Below are positions 19,970-31,854 of a DNA stretch of 64,000 nt, piece after piece. A program made the translations under genes and the position numbers. The number at the start of each line of letters is the position of its first letter. The first letter of the stretch is position 1. The stretch comes from Parastagonospora avenae f. sp. tritici 18332-5. Lineage: Eukaryota > Ascomycota > Dothideomycetes > Pleosporales > Phaeosphaeriaceae. The stretch is taken from assembly GCA_022559985.1 (NCBI GenBank), contig JAFJTR010000045.1, forward strand, positions 62,001 to 126,000, written 5' to 3'. The notes under the pieces are model-generated. The model saw only the letters and a list, made by a program, of their open reading frames with translations, did not search any database and was not told where the DNA came from.

Positions 19970-22166
19970 TCACTTTCTCTTTCCAAAGTCTGCAGTGACC
20001 TTCTTCACCAGTCTTGCCAGACCATCTCTCGTCTCCCATAGAGGCAACAAACAACTTATAGCACTTGATGCAAACACCCATATGAAGCTTACCACCACCC
20101 AGCCCGTGAAGAACCCTTTCGAGAAGATATAGCCCGAGAAGAACATTGGCATAGGGAGAAGGAAGTCGAGGATAAATGTCAGAACAAAGGCGAAGATACA
20201 TGCCATCTTGAAGGCACTGCGCAGTGTCTTTGGGTCGTCTTCGTCTTTGGCTGTTGGTGCTAGATGAGGTGGAAGCTCATCTTGAGGAGCGTGAGTGGCT
20301 GCAGGAGCTGACACTTCGGTCGCGTCCTTCTTCTCATTCGAGTCGGAGAGCTCAGGTGTCGAAGTATCTCTCGGCGTCACAGTACCGTCTTGTGGCGCTC
20401 CATCTACCACGACGGCATTAATAGCACGCGTAATTTCCCAATCAAAGTCGTCAGGTTTGATCAGAGAGATGGTCGTTGTCACGATCAGTCCGGTCATGAT
20501 GGATGCGAGGTTGCCCGCAAGGGTTGGATACGACAATCCAGTGGTCTCAATAGTGATCTCGCCATAGTAGTGCTTTGCGGTCGTGAGCCATGCGGTAAGC
20601 CCAGCAGCGAGTCCTGAGAGGCATCCTGCGATGGCTCCGGCTTTCGTTTGCTTGCGCCATAGGATGGAGAAAGCGGTCGGAAAGACAGCGCCCCCGATTA
20701 GAAGGCCCATAACACTACACATGGTCAGCAATCGTGCATGTCGTAAGGTGGCAGAGTGGCCCATACAGGAAGAGCCAGCCAAGGTCAATTGAGGCGGCAT
20801 TCCAGATACATGCAAAGATAGACATCGTCAAGCCGAAGACGCAAATCATAATGTGTGACACGAAAATGAGCTGCTGAGGTGTGGCTTTAGGCTGAATGTA
20901 CTCTTTGTAAATGTCGAACGTCAGAAGAGACGACACCGCGATGAGCTCTGCCGAAGCACAAGACGTGACTGCCATGAACAGCACAATGAGAAGTGCTACA
21001 GCGCCTCCTTGTCCCATCAGCGTTTCGGCAGCAAATGCAGCTGCAAGCCCAGAAGAAATCTGTCCAGAGGTTGGTACATTAGGGTAGGTTGGGAAATTTG
21101 GGTGGTCCGTCAGTGCTGCAGCAGCTAGACCCAGGGTCGTTGAGAAGCCAAACGGAATTGCGAACCAGGCAAGACCACCTAGAAGATAGGCGCGGACGGC
21201 TGTGGACGGCTTCGATGCAATGGCGCGTTGCCAATAGGCTTGATCTAGGAAGACCGTACCGGATCCTGAGCACAGTTGGATGACACCAAAGATAAGGCCA
21301 TAGTTCGACTTCAGAGTCAAATATGATCCGTCTTTGTTTCCCTCGATTGGGCGTTGAGCTCCAGCTTTCTTGAGCAGGTCGAACATCTCGCCAGGCGATC
21401 CGATCAATGGGTTGATTGCGTACGCATTGAACATGAAGTAGAGAATGATGATCATGAGAATCAAGGTGTGGCTGTAATCGCATAGGAATGTAGCTCTGAG
21501 TCCGCCCAGGATCACATAGGCGCAAACACCTAAGAAGGTCAGCATTGGACTTTCGTTGTGGCTTGTTCTTCTCATACCAACTGGAATTAGGAAAATGGCA
21601 GCATATACTGGCATGCCTGTCAAACTTGTAACAACAGCACTTCCGCCAAGTAGCAACTGGCTACCAACGAGAATGTTTGTCACAAATGCGAAGAGCATGA
21701 ACACCAGATGTGCGAAGGTCCCATATCTCGCTTTGATGATCTCGAGATACGTGTGGCATCTTGGTGCATTTTGCTTCACCTTGCACGCAAGGATAGAGAA
21801 CATGAGAATCTGTACAGTCGCGCCAGCGGCATACCAAAATGGACCAGCGACACCATACGTGTAGGCAACAGTCGATGACTGAAGCAGTGTGGCGGCCCAC
21901 GTCCAGGCGGAAACAATGCCGGAGGCGATCAGACCAGGCTTGACAGATCGAGAAGCAGTATTGAATTCTTCAGATTGGTGTGTTGAGTACTGCGTGTAGC
22001 GATTCTGGAGATAGGAGATGAACATCATCAGAAAAGCGAAGAAGAAACCGATGCCGATAACCACACCTTCATATTGTTAGTCTCCTAGATGAAAGTGGTC
22101 GCGATGCAGCATACCATAACCAGCTCCCACTGGGAGTGGGGTCTTTACAGCAGTTGCGTCAGCCAT
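19970..22166 (-). CDS. dur3: Dur3-like urea/H+ (or polyamine) symporter, SSF family
   Basis: Exons 22166-22115, 22066-20767 and 20714-19970; a further 48-nt intron (21577-21530) probably splits the second exon. Lengths are 698 residues with and 682 without that segment. Dur3 proteins are sodium/solute-symporter family members that import urea with protons across the plasma membrane in nitrogen limitation. About 15 membrane segments are visible. Family blocks: VVIGIGFFFAFLMMFISYLQ at the start, WTWAATLLQSSTVAYTYGVAGPFWYAAGA, GGLRATFLCDYSHT, GVIQLCSGSGTVFLDQAYWQRAIAS, and WLFLVMGLLIGGAVFPTAFSI across the last splice junction. A hydrophilic loop rich in Ser/Thr/Glu near the C-terminus is followed by two more membrane segments and a basic end. 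The first exon encodes only MADATAVKTPLPVGAGY plus part of a Gly codon. Substrate is inferred from the family; some Dur3 paralogues prefer polyamines. Confidence 0.9.
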
Positions 22167-24410
22167 TTGTGAAGTCCAAAGCAGAACACCAAAGCTGAAA
22201 AGATTCAGGTCTTGAAAGAAGAGGTACAATGGATATATACGCAAGTCAATCTCCAATTTTGGCGATTGCCCTGACTATATTGCTCACGAAACTCCTGGCT
22301 GCTCTTTCGTCGGTCTAGTGCTTTTCCGCGGTAGCAATGCCGGGGCACTCACCTATTGAACGGGTGAGCGAGTTGGGGTACGATACACAATGAGCACAAC
22401 ATCTTGTCGATCCACAGCAAATCGCTAGGATGCTGAGAGATAAGCCAATCGATGTTTTAAACCCGTGTCACATCAACGGTCTTGCGGGGTCAGTACTTTT
22501 AACCGAGTCAAGGATGTCGCGCGTCATTGCGAAAGATAACGGCTGGTAACAACTCTTAATAACTCCAAATTACCCCAATTGACTCCAATTCAAGCAATGA
22601 TTAGATAAGAGGCTTATCAAGACGAGAAGAACGCTTGAGAATTGCTTGTCGCCGACTTCGTTTAAAGTTCGCTGTTTAGAGATGGGGGGAAGTCGTTGAA
22701 GGCGGTGCGGGTGCTCACTCGGCTAACTTCCCTACTAGTTCTTTGCAGGTGATCTCTCATAGTCTAAAAGCTCCTGTGCTTGACTGGATAATAAAAAGCC
22801 GCCAGCGAAACGCTTCACAAACTGGAAGAAGGAAGACATACGGCTTGCTGCTTATCATTCTTAATGGCCTTGGCTGACCGTTGAGTGGCTAGGATCTTAT
22901 CTCACAATTGCAGATCAGAAGGGCCGTTTACCGGTAGCTCTCTAGGAAGACAAAGCGGATGTCTGTTGCAAAGCAGAACAACCTGCTCCGACTCTGTTCT
23001 TGAATTAATAGTGTTCGAAAGCGTCTGATGTTGTAACAAACCTACCAGGCAAGATCCTGAAGATTCCGAAGGTATTTGATGGTGTGGACTAAAAGACCCA
23101 CATTAAACCCTGTGGCTCAAGGTACACAAGCCTTTAGTGTATTTGCGTTCACCGGAAAGGCACGTAGAAATGTAGGGAGAGGTCCCGTGAAATTGTCGCT
23201 GCAATCCACACCCTTCAGAAAACTTACTGTAAAAAGCAAGAGACGTGAATCACGGCTTGCATTAGGTGGCAAGAGTAGGAGGTAAGTCAATCGATCTATG
23301 GAGGCCATCGTATGTGTAACGCGTGCAGCTTTTGACTGCCCACATCGATGGCACCGGAAGGCGCACTGATGTCTTCTGGTCGGGTAGGCCCCGTTCCGAT
23401 ACGCTACTGGCATCGTCCTTTCTCGATTGCACGAATATACTCTCACTTATCTGTGTCATGTAGGATTTCTATCAGATCGAAGGAAGACGGCAGCCAAGAG
23501 AAGCTTGCCAATGAGTATGTTTACCACAAGATCAGGTTATACCCTCGGGAACTTCGTGGAGTTAAGCCTCCGGCGCGGCAGTTCATCAAGCCCGCTTGCA
23601 CACAATCATGATCCACTTCGCCATCTGCACAGAATGTTCGAAGAATGTTAAAGCTGGTCTCTGACACGTTGCCAGCTTCAAAGTGCGTGTTTCGTCCGTC
23701 TCCGCGAGTCGCTCCAGATTCTACATCTAGTTTCCGTGTTCGTGTTCTTCACTGAAGACTTTAGCGCGTGTTGAAAAGAAACGCGTTGATGACGTCACAC
23801 TTCGCATCTTCAACGCTCTCCGCTGAGCCATTCTTCAATCGCAACATCAGAACATAACTTTCATCTATACACGACGGCCAAGATCCAGAATGGCAAATGC
23901 AAAGAGTTCGTTGCGTCTTGCACCTCGACACGAGGACCAAATCTGATGCACTGATGCAGCAAAATTCTGCGCGTCGCAGCTTTGTTCTCCACTATTGACG
24001 ATGATCGCGAATTGACGTCGGATCTCCCATCTGTGCACCTTGCCGAAGAGCCTCATCTCCACCTCACACGGCCCTCTACCAATGGGAACGATACGCTTGG
24101 TGAAGCTTGACAATACCGAAGCCTTACGTTGGCCAAGCTTCATCAAGACATTGCACGCCTAGCTCCCGTTTTCCAAGGGATCGTCTGAAGAATGACGTCG
24201 GCGGTTCGAGTCGCGACACACGAACAGCAGTTGCATAGGCTAACAATGACCATGTGGACGTTGGGACCGCTGTAGTGGATGACGGCATTGGGGTGGGGGC
24301 GTGAATCGCGGAGAAGAAGCATGGAGATTTAAATGGTGGAGTCCCCACGTATCCAAAAATGACTTCCCTCTCAAGCTTCACACTAAACATCACGAGGTCT
24401 TTACTCCATC
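22167..24410. other. Long intergenic, promoters of the two transporters
   Basis: The Dur3-like gene starts leftward and the sugar transporter rightward, so both promoters lie in these 2.2 kb. No gene is supported. At 23185-23210 there is an isolated copy of the 15-18 kb unit: a 14-mer followed by CTGCAATCCACA and a downstream CAGAAAACTTACTG block, but with GGTC where the array has GTAC. CGTTGATGACGTCAC at about 23783-23797 contains a TGACGTCA palindrome, the CRE/ATF bZIP site. A pyrimidine tract precedes the transporter start. Confidence 0.45.
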
Positions 24411-26223
24411 ATGGCGATACTCGATCGCTTCAAGGCGCAGTCGCGCTCGCCAGCTTCTTCAATGGCTGATCCAGAGAAGAAGCCCCAGATTCTTGAAATT
24501 GGCATGCGCCAGATCTTCAGACCGAGGATAATCGCCATGGCTATCATTGTGTCTATGGGAGGCTTCATCTTCGGTGTGTGAAGCCAACACAGAACTAAAC
24601 AAAGCTGCAACTTACACTTCTGCAGGGTACGATACTGGACAGATATCTGGATTCCTGGAAATGCCCCACTTCGTAGAGACGTTTGCCGACAAAAATGAGA
24701 ACGGAGAAAGGTCATTCAGTAACTGGAAATCCGGCTTGATTGTCGCATTGCTATCGATCGGTACTCTCATGGGTGCGATCATTGCTGCGCCCATTTCCGA
24801 CAAGTTTGGTCGCAAGTACTCCATCATTTTCTGGAACATCATCTTCTGCGTTGGAGTAATCGTTCAAATCACAACTACAAAGATATGGTACCAGATCTCT
24901 CTCGGAAGATGGGTCGCAGGTCTCGGAGTCGGCGGCCTCTCAGTCCTCACGCCTATGTATCAATCAGAGACCGCGCCGAGATATGTGCGAGGCGCTTTAG
25001 TCTCTTGTTACCAGCTGTTCATCACCCTCGGTATCTTCGTTGCGTACTGCATCAACTTCGGCACGGAGAAGACACTGAGCTCGGCATCCTGGAAAATACC
25101 CATGGGCATTGGGTTTATCTGGTCGTTCCTGATGATCGTCGGCATCCTGTTCATGCAAGAATCCCCGAGATGGGAATACCGCCAGGGGAAAATTGAAAGC
25201 GCGCGCCACACCATTGCGCTCAGCTATGGAGTTCCAGAAGACCATCCTCACGTCCAGACTGAGATCCGCGAGATCGAAGAGAAATTCGAGGCTGAACGTG
25301 CCGGCGGTGAACATCACCCTTGGTACGAGATTTTCACCGGCCCACGCATGCTGTACCGTACTCTGCTTGGTATCACACTCCAAGCCCTTCAACAGCTTAC
25401 AGGCGCCAAGTAAGTCCCCTCCTTCCCCCTCTCAAACCCCCTCACATCTCCTAACCACAATCCCAGCTACTACTTCTACTACGGCACCACAATCTTCAAC
25501 TCCGTCGGGATCCAAAACTCCTACGTCACCTCGATGATCCTGGGCGGCGTGAATTTCGGCATGACATTCCCCGGCCTCTACATTGTCGAGAAATACGGCC
25601 GCCGCCCCTCCCTCATCTACGGCGCGCTCTGGATGTTCATGTGCTTCCTCGTCTTTGCCTCGCTCGGCCACTTCGCCCTGCCCAACCCCGACGGCACAAC
25701 CAACCAGGGCATCGGCTACGCCATGATCGTATTCGCGTGCCTGTTCATCTCGGGCTTTGCGATGACGTGGGGCCCGATTGTGTGGGCGGTCGTGGGCGAG
25801 ATATACCCCTCGCGGTATCGCGCGAAGTGCATGGCGCTAGCCACTGCATCGAACTGGGTCTTCAACTTCCTGATATCCTTCTTCACGCCGTACATTACGT
25901 CGGCAATTGATTACCGCTACGGATACGTCTTCGCGGGATGTTGTTTCGCGGGCGCGGTGGTTGTGTATTTCTTCGTTTGCGAGAGTCATGGACGATCGCT
26001 GGAGGAGATTGATACTATGTATATCCTCGGTGTGACGCCGTGGAAGAGCAAGAATTGGCACCCCACGCCGGGCGAGGATCTGCCGAATTTGGATAGCACG
26101 TATCTTACGCCCGGCGCGAGGGGGATTAGGAAGAGGCAGGAGGCCAGGGCGCCCGAGCAGTTGAGGAAGGAGGAGGTTACGGAGGCGGATATGCTGGCGA
26201 GTGGGGCGAGGCCGGTGCAGTAG
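24411..26223 (+). CDS. MFS hexose/sugar transporter
   Basis: Exons 24411-24573, 24626-25409 and 25467-26223 give 567 residues. Members of the sugar porter family move hexoses across the plasma membrane. Signatures: FGYDTGQISGFL at the end of TM1 (across intron 1), DKFGRKYSI between TM2 and TM3, GRWVAGLGVGGLSVLTPMYQ with ETAPRYVRG after TM4, MQESPRWEYRQGK after TM6, QQLTGANYYFYYGTTIF in TM7 (across intron 2), EKYGRRPSLIYGA, GPIVWAVVGEIYPSRYRAK after TM10, and FVCESHGRSLEEID after TM12. Twelve membrane segments fit. Introns are 52 and 57 nt with standard ends. The C-terminal 80 residues are hydrophilic and cytosolic. It resembles Hxt/Rco3-type transporters; substrate and affinity cannot be told from sequence. 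The GC content of exon 3 is clearly higher than of exon 1. Confidence 0.93.
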
Positions 26224-26470
26224 ATTCATAGCCGGGCATGCGCTATGCATATTTTTAGGCAAAGTAATCAATCCCATTGACCTTTTCATTTGCAAGATAA
26301 TATTGTTCATGTAAGCTTATACATGAATTGTACTCCCTTGTTAGTCTTCATGTCGCATCTCAGAGCGAATCGCTACTATCACTTCGCAAACAATTTCGCA
26401 AGGAAACGCGGTTTTGCATCAAAGTATCTCTTCTCTTCAACAACTCTCCTCAGCAACGAGTTCGGCTGCG

Positions 26471-27326
26471 CTACATAATTGTTCGTACATGAACTTCGCA
26501 CTCATCTTCTTCCTTGAGTATAGCATGCTCATGGAATTCGCAATCATATTCTGCATGCAAATACCTCAACTCATCATCATCTGGGTGATGCGGTCTGTTC
26601 TTATAGTCTCTCGTGAGATCGATCAAGATAGCTTGTGGCAAGTGCGTCATGTCCGTATTATCAAAGTCGGCAAAGGCTCGGAGGCCGTTAACCACCCAAG
26701 TGCGCACATGATTGTCAGGCTGCGTGTTCTCGTAGAGATGCTGGATGGTCCACGCCGAGACAAACGTCTTATTGAAATGGCCTGCAAGAAGGCGTGCATT
26801 GCGGTTGCTCCACACAAGGCGGTCCAAGGCATCCTGAGCGAGTCGAGGAATGCCGTAGTTATGGGCGAAGATGTACATCGCAATGGCGGCTTCGGCGATG
26901 GTCTATAGGTCGTCGGCGTCCTCACTCGCCCAGGCCATGCAGAACTCGCGCGTGTCAGCCTGTGGTCGCACATTTAGTATAGTTCCGTAGCAATGATGGG
27001 TCATGCTTATCCAAGCCAAGGAATCAGACTGTGATAGCATGATGAGGCCTTCCCGCCAATGTGCAGTCATCAACCATCCGACGAAGATGCGGAACGTCTC
27101 GATCTTGACATCCTTGACTTTGACCGCTCGGACACTGGGGTGCGAAAATAGGCTGCTGAAAGTTGGTCCACCGTAGGTGAAGAGGCGGCGTGAGACCTGA
27201 AAGATCTTCATCTCGCTATCAAAACACAATTCGACCTCGACAACATCATTTCTAGAGCTGTTAGCATGCGTCTATAAACTGCAGGCAAAGGCGACTGTAC
27301 GGCGGTTTCTCATCCTTAGCCGTCAT
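26471..27326 (-). pseudogene. BTB/POZ-domain protein with one in-frame stop
   Basis: Exons 27326-27301 and 27251-26471 would encode 268 residues. The start MTAKDEKPP leads through a phase-2 intron with a GCTAAC branch site into NDVVEVELCFDSEMKIFQVS, RRLFTYGGPTFSSLF, SVRAVKVKDVKIETFRIFVGWL and, later, AMYIFAHNYGIPRLAQDALDRLV, all standard BTB elements. A single TAG at 26905-26903 (about codon 125) interrupts the frame between the two halves; the reading frame is otherwise open to the TAG stop at 26471. No intron removes it: the only GT-AG pair around it is 23 nt. A CAG-to-TAG change would explain it. The C-terminal half after the stop has no recognisable domain. Either a recent pseudogene, a sequencing error, or a readthrough product. 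Confidence 0.7.
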
Positions 27327-27569
27327 CTTAGCTGTAGTTCTTGGTAGGGGAACGAGGAGGAAGCGAAAAAGAAGTCACAGGTTATGCTGTGGCGAAATGA
27401 CGACCAATCAGTCGCTTGGCACGGTGAGAGTACTGGGTGAAGGTGAAGCTGGAGTGAGATAGGAATCGACATTGGCGAAAATGCTGTTGCACCTTTGGCT
27501 CAATGCTATCAGTGGTATCATAACGCTAAAGTAGCTTTTCCAAAGCGCCTGAGAAACAAGTAGATGTGA

Positions 27570-29266
27570 TCATTTCTTTGCACGTGCAACCTGCAGAGCA
27601 ACCAGTTTGTCCATGTTAGTGAGCCACTTCTCCGCAAAGCCGAGATCAGTAAAGCGCTCAGCAGACTTGCGCGCTCGTTTGCGCATAGCTATCGTTTCTT
27701 TTGGAGACAGTGAGAGTGCTTTATGGAAGCCGTCGGCATATTCTTGTGCTGTAGTGGCGTGGAAACCTGGCAAAAGTTAGCATCATGTACGCGCTTTTTG
27801 TTGCTGAAAGACTTGTACGCACCTGTAGGCTTGCCATCCACCTCAATCACAATGTCCAGCTTTGGACCACCAGAATTGTTGACGACTGAGATCAGACCAG
27901 CTGCCTGGTATTCGACAACACCGATGCCGAAGTGCTCATTCCACATGCCATTGACGCCGACGCTCGCCCTGCCCATCCACTCAAGCATGAGCGACCATGG
28001 CGCGTCGCAGATGAACTCGACGTTCTCGTCGATCTTGAGCTCGTGGGCTAGCAACCTCAAATTGTACACTCGTTTCGCGTCATCATGGGAGCCTCTTACA
28101 GAGCCGATAAGGACAAGCTTGGGGATCTGACCGGGGTAGGCGGCGAGCTTCGGATTGGAGTGAACGAATTGGGCGAATGCTTCGAGGATGATTTGGTGGT
28201 TCTTCTCGGGTCGGAACTGGGCAATGTAAAGAAGGGCTGGTCCACGATGCTTTTCGCTTGCTTCTGACACCTCAACAGCTTTCGTCACATCTTCTACTGC
28301 AACTGGTGGAAACACAACGTTGATATCCTTGTTCACGAGTGCACTCCGCTGTTCCCGGTATGATCCCCAGAGCGACTGGACGTGACTCTGCGTCCATGTA
28401 GAATTGGTCATGACCACGTCAATGGTACTGCCAACCTTGCTGTACAGCTTTGCGAATAGCTGCCAGTACTTCTTCTTTGCCAGACCACGGTACCCATCTC
28501 CTGTGCCTGCGTTCACGCCTTGTCCTCCTAATTGTAGCGAGTCTAACATGTCCGTTGATATTGTCGGATAGTGAACGTATGCGCCAGTCGGTACATCGGG
28601 GAAGAACCAGGATGACAGTGCAAGCGAAAAAGCGTAGCCCATGGTATCGATGAAGACATCAGGGACGAGGAGCGAAAATGCATCGTAAGCAAGGACTACC
28701 GAGCCCAACGATTGCCCTAACAGTGTGAAGCGTGGCCATGTGCTTGCAAGTACCCAATGACGAGTAGTGAGGTAGAGGAAGTGGACGGTCGGCGGGTGGA
28801 GGTGGATGTTGAAGCGGTCCTTGACACGTTTGAGAATGACATGCTTGTCGACATCGTGGTCGCCTGTATATACGACGATTGTGGCTTCCGGCCAGCGTTT
28901 CTGTGTTGCTCGGATTGCAGCCCACAGCACTCGTTCTCCGCCTCCTCCTGCATTGCAGAAGGGGTGGAAGAAGCCCACTATGCCATTCCACTCTGCATCT
29001 GCTTTGGCTCCATTGGCTGCAGTACCAAGTGAAGATGGTACTATGTTCTCCCAGTCATCGTCTTCACTGCCTTTCGCCTTGTGTTCCGCCACAAAAGCCT
29101 TGGTCTCTGCGGCGACACGATCCAACAATAGTCCTCGTCGCGTGCGGGACGAGTGACGCAGGCGACGGCCCACTAATTCCGCGAGTAGGTGCAGGGTCTT
29201 CGGAAGAAAGACGACGGAGATAAGGGCCGGGACCAGAAGCGAGAGGAAGACGGCGAGAAGCGCCAT
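27570..29266 (-). CDS. alg11: ALG11, GDP-mannose:glycolipid alpha-1,2-mannosyltransferase
   Basis: Exons 29266-27823 and 27766-27570 give 546 residues. Alg11 adds the fourth and fifth mannoses to dolichol-linked Man3GlcNAc2 on the cytosolic face of the ER during N-glycan assembly. The protein opens with a membrane anchor (LLAVFLSLLVPALISVVFLP), then shows the family hallmark FFHPFCNAGGGGERVLWAAI (about 98-117), VVYTGDHDVDKHVILKRVKDRF, and SVVLAYDAFSLLVPDVFIDTMGYAF. In the GT4 C-terminal domain come YIAQFRPEKNHQIILEAF and NGMWNEHFGIGVVEYQAAGL, where the EX7E-type catalytic motif lies. The intron falls at KPTG/FHATT and has a GCTAAC branch site. Length matches the family. It shares a 204-bp divergent promoter with COX18. 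Confidence 0.95.
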
Positions 29267-29470
29267 GGCGAGCGCCTAGCTTGAGTTATCGTGACAAGAG
29301 AGAAGACGCTGGAAAATAAAAGTCACGAGAGTTCCACGTAGCTTGACGTCTGGCAGGTGGGATGGTGCCTGTCCGGCCCGACAGCGTGGGCCTGGCGTGT
29401 GCTCAAGCTTCTTTCCGCCGGAAGTCCGATAATACTTGCGAAAGTGCAACACCACACAAATTATCGCGAC
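29267..29470. promoter_or_regulatory. Short divergent promoter ALG11 / COX18
   Basis: Only 204 bp separate the two start codons. The COX18 frame is open upstream of its ATG to 29357 without another ATG, so I keep 29471 as the start. Confidence 0.6.
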
Positions 29471-30466
29471 ATGTTGTCTTCGAGGCTGCTACGGCGGTCA
29501 ACGTGCCAATTGGTTTCTCCGAGGCTTGCTAGACCTTCACTGCCAAGATGCCGCCCTTCATCCCGCGCTTTCCACGCATCAGCCCCTCGACAAGACCCAT
29601 TGCTTGATGCTGTCCTATACCTACCCCACGAAATGACTAATCTGATTCACACAAGCGTACCTTGGTATGCTGCGATACCCCTTGCTGCCTTCGTCACTCG
29701 AGCTGCACTGGTCACGACCTTCGGCGCATGGGCACGATCGCTCATGGCACGCTACATCGGCCTGCAGCCACTTCGACAAGCACTAGCTTTCCAGAAGCGA
29801 AACGAGATTCTGAAGACAGCCAATTTCCGCACACCCAAGGAAGCGTCGCTTGCAGTCAAGAAGGAGGTCAACGACGTGACGGCGAAGCTTGACAAGAGGT
29901 GGAATGTCACGTTGAAGGGTCAGCTTGGGTGGACAATTGGACAAATACCTATATTCTTTGCCATGGCTGAGACTATCAGGCAGAAGTGTGCTGCGCGAGA
30001 TGGCCTGATGGGTCTAGGCTTTTCTGCCTTCAGGGGCGAGGATGCACAGGCTGCTGTCGGTGAAGTAGCAATTACCACCAGCAAGTGGTTCGAACCATCG
30101 CTCGCTGCAGAGGGCATGTTGTGGTTTCCAGACCTCTCAACTCCTGATCCGACGGGCATCCTACCATTTGTTGTCTCAGGACTCATGTTCACGAACATCT
30201 ACATCACAAAGAACACCGTCGAGAACGGCGCCTCGTGGCCGCTCGCCATTCGAAGAACACTCCTCGCAGTTTCCTTGCTCGTTGGACCTCTCTGCCAGAA
30301 TATGCCGGCCGCGCTAATGCTCTACTGGGCCTCCAGTACAACATCTGTCATGATATGGAATGCCTGGCTCGACTGGAGATACCCAGCTCCGAGAGGTTTT
30401 ACTGCCTGCAAGAGGCCGCTCCAAATGCCGCCCAGATTTGCGCCGATAAAAGCACGGAGAGTGTAA
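29471..30466 (+). CDS. cox18: Cox18/Oxa2-type mitochondrial inner-membrane insertase
   Basis: One exon of 331 residues. Cox18 belongs to the YidC/Oxa1/Alb3 family and exports the C-terminal domain of Cox2 across the mitochondrial inner membrane during cytochrome oxidase assembly. The N-terminus is a strong presequence (SSRLLRRSTCQLVSPRLARP). The insertase core shows VPWYAAIPLAAFVTRAALVT (TM1, about 64-83), a basic matrix loop (FQKRNEILKTANFRTPKEAS), GWTIGQIPIFFAMAETIR (TM2), GILPFVVSGLMFTNIYITKN (TM3), and the last pair LLAVSLLVGPLCQNMPAALMLYWASSTTSVMIWN. The short length and lack of a long C-terminal coiled coil favour Cox18 over Oxa1. Absence of introns is shared by few genes here. Confidence 0.88.
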   Translation: MLSSRLLRRSTCQLVSPRLARPSLPRCRPSSRAFHASAPRQDPLLDAVLYLPHEMTNLIHTSVPWYAAIPLAAFVTRAALVTTFGAWARSLMARYIGLQPLRQALAFQKRNEILKTANFRTPKEASLAVKKEVNDVTAKLDKRWNVTLKGQLGWTIGQIPIFFAMAETIRQKCAARDGLMGLGFSAFRGEDAQAAVGEVAITTSKWFEPSLAAEGMLWFPDLSTPDPTGILPFVVSGLMFTNIYITKNTVENGASWPLAIRRTLLAVSLLVGPLCQNMPAALMLYWASSTTSVMIWNAWLDWRYPAPRGFTACKRPLQMPPRFAPIKARRV

Positions 30467-30718
30467 TCTTTTTCGGCCTCAATTTAGCTGGTCTGCGCCG
30501 TCTTTGACTCACCTGTCTGCAAGAGATCCAGGTATGTTCAATACAGTCAGGCTTTCACTTCTCAACGAGCCGGTGCCTCTCACTTGGGTAAGTCTGCCTC
30601 GTATTTTACCTTGGTGCCTTTCCTGGGAGCCAATATCCGGCTTGCGGTTCCTCTCCATCTGCTCGTCTTGATCTGCAAATCTCGCACGCTCTTCTGCAAT
30701 CTTCGACGTCCAGTCAAC

Positions 30719-31622
30719 ATGACGCAACGACCTCCCAACAGACTCTATTCTATCGAACAACGGTACCTTTCTCAACTGCGAGCAGTGTATCTATACTCGC
30801 ATGTGGCATAGGACCGAAACTGTCGAGTTTGACATTCGCTGTGGTGACGTCCACGAGACTTTTGACGTCCTGCGTCTACTGCTCGACGCATATGTACCTA
30901 GTCTCGCGAGCCTCTTCCGCTTTCCAGGCGTAAGGTCGGTCAGGCTCGATGACGTTACACCCGAAAGCTTCGAGATCTTCATCGGATGGCTACGCTTTGA
31001 GCACTTCGCTGGCGTAAGCAATTCGCTGTGTCCAGACATCAAGCCTGGACAACCCTCCGAATTAACTTGGCCGGATGATGGCAGCTGCAGCTGCTATCAC
31101 AGCGAGGAACCGCTGATTTGGGACAATGCCTCAAACTTTTCCGCCTACACCGAGGCAGCCATCAACATGTACATCTTCGCCAACAGATACCAAATACCTC
31201 GTCTGCGTCCGGACGCCATCGATCGTCTGGTCTGATGTAAGAACTGGATGTTCATCAACTACATCGAAAATCCTGACTATTACCATAAGCACATCAGCAT
31301 CACAGCAATCGAAACACTCTATCGTAACACAAAGTCCGGTGATCCGTTGAGAAGGCTTCTGAACGAGGGCTAACATGATTACGGCGACCAACACGATGTG
31401 GCACTCGGACAACTGCCTAAGGATTTCCTCGTTGATATCTTATGTAAGGCTTGGGACAAGAACTGCGAGAGGTACGGTCCGTGGAGGAACCCTTGCAAGT
31501 ACCATGGACATGCAGCACCAGTCGCACCGCCTTGCACGCTGAAGGTCTTCATGGATTTGGAGCCTCAGATGGGGCGTTGGCTTCGGCTGGCAGACAAGGG
31601 AAGAGACAACTTCCTCACATGA
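30719..31622 (+). pseudogene. BTB/POZ-domain protein with two in-frame stops
   Basis: Exon 1 (30719-30762, 44 nt) and a phase-2 intron (30763-30811, starting GTACCT) lead into a frame running 30812-31622. It reads TETVEFDIRCGDVHETFDVL, SLASLFRFPGVRSVRLDDV, FEIFIGWLRF, then AAINMYIFANRYQIPRLRPDAIDRLV: a clear BTB domain. TGA at 31233 and TAA at 31371 interrupt the frame; between and after them it still reads as protein (for instance GQLPKDFLVDILCKAWDKN). The second part therefore belonged to the same gene. The upstream gap 30467-30718 has no other gene. An alternative start is ATG 30801, inside the inferred intron. Confidence 0.7.
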
Positions 31623-31854
31623 TGGATTGCATGCTCTGATTCTTAGATGACGGACATCCGGGAGTTCAAGCATATTGCAGACAGTTTCTGCGCTGGAATC
31701 ATTAATCAAGATCTTACAACTCACTCTCACTGCGCCGTTTGCCATTCACCGTGACTTTGAGCTTGGGCCCGACGACACTCATTTAAGCCCGCAAATCCTG
31801 ACACCTCGACTCTACCTCACTCCACCACTACGCCTTGGACTGCTACCGCAAGCG

